In this document: positions 61,088 through 64,000 of the stretch, piece by piece
How the letters are laid out: each line of letters begins with the position of its first letter
Position numbering within the stretch: the stretch's first letter is position 1
Origin: Mariniflexile maritimum
Lineage (GTDB): Bacteria > Bacteroidota > Bacteroidia > Flavobacteriales > Flavobacteriaceae
Assembly: GCF_009746565.1 (NCBI RefSeq)
Contig: NZ_WRPN01000007.1
Coordinates: 62,001 to 126,000 of the forward strand
Length of the DNA stretch: 64,000 bases
Direction of reading: 5' to 3'
Notes under the pieces: generated by a model
Seen by the model: the letters and a program-made list of their open reading frames with translations, nothing else
Databases searched by the model: none
Told to the model about the DNA's origin: nothing
Position numbers and translations under genes: made by a program

Positions 61088-63847
61088 ATGACATTTTTAG
61101 TTGCATTTTTAAATAAAATGATTCAAAACACTAAGTTTTTATTCGTAGGGTTTATAGTGGTTATTTGTTCATGTTCTAACCCTAATGAGAAGCACTTTAA
61201 GATAGGCTTTTCTCAAACAGGTATTAATGACGAATGGCGTAAATCTATGAATCAAGCTATGGAAATTCAGGCAGGTTTTTATCCAGAATTCGAGCTTAAA
61301 ATTCTAAATAGCGAAGATGACATAGAAAATCAAATAAAAAATATTGAGCAGCTTATATCAGAAAAGGTTGATATTTTAATAGTTTCACCCATAAAATCTA
61401 AACCCATTACGCCAATAGTTGAAAAAGCATTTAAAAGTGGTATTCCGGTTTTAATTGTTGATAGAAAAACTGATGGAGATAATTATACCGCTTATTTAGG
61501 TGGTGATAATTATGAAGTAGGAACAAATGCCGCTAACTATTTAGCATCATTAACAAATGAAAATAAAAAAATAATTGAAATTAAAGGACTTGCGGGTTCT
61601 TCACCAGCCTTAGAACGTAGCTTAGGTTTTAGTGATGTTATTAATTCAACCAAAAATTTACAAGTTGTTAAAGCTATTGAAGGAAACTGGGAAAGTTATT
61701 CTATAAAAGATAGTTTACGAAACGTATTGGAAAGTGTAAAAGATGTAGATTACATATTTGTGCATAACGACAGAATGGCCTTAGGTGCTTGGGAAGTTGT
61801 AAAAGAAAAAAAACTTCAAGACCATATAAAAATAATAGGTGTTGATGGTTTAAATGGACCAAACGGAGGCATACAATTGGTAAAAGAAGGCAAATTATTG
61901 GCTACCATATTATATCCAACAGGAGGTGATGAGGCTATTCGGTTAGCTTTAAAAATATTGAATGGTGAGCGCGTTGCAAAAAACAATATTTTAAGTACCA
62001 CGGTTATAGATTCCCGTAATGCCGATATTATGAGTAAACAATTTGATAAAATATACCAACAGCAACAAGATATAGACCAACAACACGTAAAAATAAAAAA
62101 GCAAGAAAAGAGATATACCAGCCAAAAAAACACATTACAATTACTTTTGGCACTATTAATTATAAGTATTGTTTTAGGGACATACAGTATTTATTCGGCA
62201 TACAACATCAAAAAGAAAAAACGCGAATTGGAGATTCGTAATAAAAAAATAACCATTCAACGAAATCAAATCAAGAAAATAGCAGAAGAAGTTAGAATTA
62301 GTAATGAGGCTCGCGTTAATTTTTTTACAGGATTATCCCATGAGTTTAAAACACCGATAACGCTTATATTATCTTCAATAGAATCTTTAACTGAAAACAA
62401 ATTACTCCGAGACAATAAATTATTAAATGAATTTGGTTTAATATTTAATAACTCGAAACGATTGTTACGATTAATCAATCAACTACTCGATTTTAGAAAG
62501 GTAGAAGACCGTAAGTTTGTTTTAAGAACTTCAAAAACAAATTTATATCAATTTTCAAATGTAATTTTTAAAGATTTTGAACGAGAGGCACAAAAACGGA
62601 ACATTAATCTTACGATTAGCTCGAATAATGAGGACTTATCCATCTTTTTAGACAGAAATTTAATGGATAAGGTGTACTTTAATTTATTGTCTAATGCCTT
62701 TAAATTCACACCTAACAACGGTACAATTTCAATTGATATTTTAGATGAAGTAGGAAGTAATTTTGTGAAAATCCATTTTAAAGATTCTGGAATAGGCATC
62801 CCAAAAAAGGAAATCGATAATGTTTTTCAAGCCTTTTTTCAAGGTTCTAATAACAATAAATCTAGTTCTGGAATTGGGTTGCATTTGTCTAAAGAGTTTG
62901 TAGAAATGCACAAAGGAACAATTGAAGTTATTTCAAAACATGGAACAGAATTTATAGTCACACTTTATAAGAATAATGTTCATCTAAATTCAGACGAAAT
63001 AATTTATGAGCCAGATATTATAGATAGTGAAATTTTAAGTTTTAATACAGAATATGAAGACGATTCATTTATTAGTCAGCAACCATTAAATGATGGAGAG
63101 AATTATTCGATTTTAATTATAGAAGACAATCCTGATTTGGTGAAATATTTAAAAGGAAAATTATCTTCTGATTACATTGCGCACGTTTCTGATGGTACAG
63201 ATGCAATAGAAAAGGCCTTGGAAATTATTCCAGATATCATATTGTGCGATGTTAGTTTACCTGGAAAAAGTGGTTTTGAAATATGTGAAATTTTAAAGAA
63301 AGATTTAAGAACATCGCACATTCCAACCATTATTCTTACAGCACTAAATAATAAAGAATCTTATATAAAGGGATTGGAGTCTGGAGCCGATTTGTTTTTA
63401 ACAAAACCATTTAGTTTTGCCATTTTAGCTCAATCTATAAAAACACTTATTTATAATCGTGAAAAGCTTAGGTATTATTTTGTTAATAACGTTCATAATA
63501 TAGATGCCTCCAGTAATTTTGGATCTATGGAGCAAGAATTTGTTTCAGAGTTGAATAAAATTATAAAAAATAATATGGACAATTCTAAATTTTCTGTTGA
63601 AAGTTTAGCCAGTGATTTGAATATATCTCGAATTCAGCTTTACAGGAAAATGAAAGCAATTATAGGTGTAAATGTTAGTGATTATATTCAGAATATTCGA
63701 CTTGAAAAAGCCAAAGTATTACTGCAAGAAACACAACTAACAATTTCTGAAATTGCATACGCAACTGGTTTTTCTTCACCTAATTATTTTTCTACAAGTT
63801 TTAAAGCAAAATTCAAAAAATCTCCTAAAGACTTTAGAGATAGATAA
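61088..63847 (+). CDS. Hybrid two-component sensor/regulator with periplasmic sugar-binding domain and AraC-type HTH
   Basis: 919 residues; the Met at 61121 (residue 12, MIQNTKFLFVGFIVV) is an equally likely start and gives a cleaner signal. Order: signal/anchor with CSCS, a RbsB-like type I binding domain (about 37-310, FKIGFSQTGINDEW...VDRKTDG...GVDGLNGPNGG), coiled coil, membrane helix (about 350-375), histidine kinase with His418 in SGLSHEFKTP and ATPase motifs NLLSNAFKFTPNNG, SGIGIP, SSSGIGLHL; receiver (Asp721 in ILCDVSLPGKSG, acidic Asp680); AraC HTH (about 815-919). A sensory domain of this kind suggests a monosaccharide such as fructose or ribose as signal. Its target is probably downstream of the window. 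Confidence 0.9.
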   Translation: MTFLVAFLNKMIQNTKFLFVGFIVVICSCSNPNEKHFKIGFSQTGINDEWRKSMNQAMEIQAGFYPEFELKILNSEDDIENQIKNIEQLISEKVDILIVSPIKSKPITPIVEKAFKSGIPVLIVDRKTDGDNYTAYLGGDNYEVGTNAANYLASLTNENKKIIEIKGLAGSSPALERSLGFSDVINSTKNLQVVKAIEGNWESYSIKDSLRNVLESVKDVDYIFVHNDRMALGAWEVVKEKKLQDHIKIIGVDGLNGPNGGIQLVKEGKLLATILYPTGGDEAIRLALKILNGERVAKNNILSTTVIDSRNADIMSKQFDKIYQQQQDIDQQHVKIKKQEKRYTSQKNTLQLLLALLIISIVLGTYSIYSAYNIKKKKRELEIRNKKITIQRNQIKKIAEEVRISNEARVNFFTGLSHEFKTPITLILSSIESLTENKLLRDNKLLNEFGLIFNNSKRLLRLINQLLDFRKVEDRKFVLRTSKTNLYQFSNVIFKDFEREAQKRNINLTISSNNEDLSIFLDRNLMDKVYFNLLSNAFKFTPNNGTISIDILDEVGSNFVKIHFKDSGIGIPKKEIDNVFQAFFQGSNNNKSSSGIGLHLSKEFVEMHKGTIEVISKHGTEFIVTLYKNNVHLNSDEIIYEPDIIDSEILSFNTEYEDDSFISQQPLNDGENYSILIIEDNPDLVKYLKGKLSSDYIAHVSDGTDAIEKALEIIPDIILCDVSLPGKSGFEICEILKKDLRTSHIPTIILTALNNKESYIKGLESGADLFLTKPFSFAILAQSIKTLIYNREKLRYYFVNNVHNIDASSNFGSMEQEFVSELNKIIKNNMDNSKFSVESLASDLNISRIQLYRKMKAIIGVNVSDYIQNIRLEKAKVLLQETQLTISEIAYATGFSSPNYFSTSFKAKFKKSPKDFRDR

Positions 63848-63897
63848 AGCTAAAACGAAAATTCACTTTTTAATTAAAGTTTTTTTAGTATTTTTTA

Positions 63898-63929
63898 AAC
63901 AATAATTGAATTCTAAACCAATTATTGTT
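63898..63929. repeat. Perfect 11-bp inverted repeat after the hybrid sensor gene
   Basis: AACAATAATTG (63898-63908) and CAATTATTGTT (63919-63929) are exact reverse complements around a 10-base spacer. There is no good T-run after it, so it could be an operator of the next gene as well as a terminator. Confidence 0.5.
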
Positions 63930-64000
63930 CATTTATATAATTAAATACAGGTCTTTTTATCTATTCAATAAAGCTAGATACCTATTTTATGTAACAATTT

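Overview
The window is a piece of a low-GC chromosome from a member of the Bacteroidetes, almost certainly a marine Flavobacteriaceae. The evidence is a SusC/SusD-type polysaccharide utilisation locus, a type IX secretion (type B) sorting domain, a hybrid two-component sensor, promoters of the TAnnTTTG type, no Shine-Dalgarno sites, and the housekeeping order gltX / glnS-folB-tRNA-Cys / rnr / rpiB / rnpA. All calls come from reading the sequence and translations; no database search was run.

Layout. 1-8.2 kb: 3' end of gltX, an outer-membrane barrel protein, an SPFH/band-7 protein, a small hypothetical, a GNAT-like protein, a DUF1761 membrane protein, glnS, folB, tRNA-Cys and a LysE-type exporter. 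8.3-22.3 kb: a beta-glucan (laminarin-type) utilisation locus on the minus strand. In transcription order it is a membrane-spanning LuxR-type regulator, SusC, SusD, a large three-module surface glycan-binding lipoprotein, a second lipoprotein, a GH16 endoglucanase and a GH3 beta-glucosidase, closed by a strong terminator. 22.5-29.4 kb: a GIN-domain protein, RNase R, a 600-bp very AT-rich gap with a perfect DnaA box, an orphan AAA/DUF4143 ATPase, rpiB, a zinc-type CDF transporter, a REP-like repeat and an ElaA-like acetyltransferase. 29.5-42.3 kb: a leucine-rich-repeat T9SS cargo, an OmpA protein, an S41 protease, rnpA, a GCS2-CBS fusion, a putative gluzincin, a HIT protein, M1 and S8 peptidases and an MBL-fold hydrolase. 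42.6-55.1 kb: a Na+/H+ antiporter, then GH31 and a set of alpha-glucan genes (glgB, maltokinase, glgE, glgC, GT4 glycogen synthase/GlgM-like). 55.5-64 kb: lepA, dusB, a pair of inverted repeat elements, a LolC/E-type permease, rbfA, a CAU tRNA (probably tRNA-Ile2), and a hybrid sensor/AraC regulator with a sugar-binding sensor domain.

How it fits together. The first carbohydrate system would bind beta-1,3-glucan at the surface, cut it with GH16, import the oligomers through SusC/D and finish to glucose with GH3. The second would store glucose: GlgC makes ADP-glucose, the GlgM-like GT4 enzyme can make maltose-1-phosphate, GlgE extends alpha-1,4-glucan from it, and GlgB branches it, with Mak as an alternative maltose-1-phosphate source and GH31 for turnover. 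The GlgE-type cluster, its lack of an adjacent TreS, the shared Fnr/Crp-like palindromes, and the AT-rich DnaA-box region are the points most worth a second look. No CRISPR array, insertion sequence or prophage was seen.
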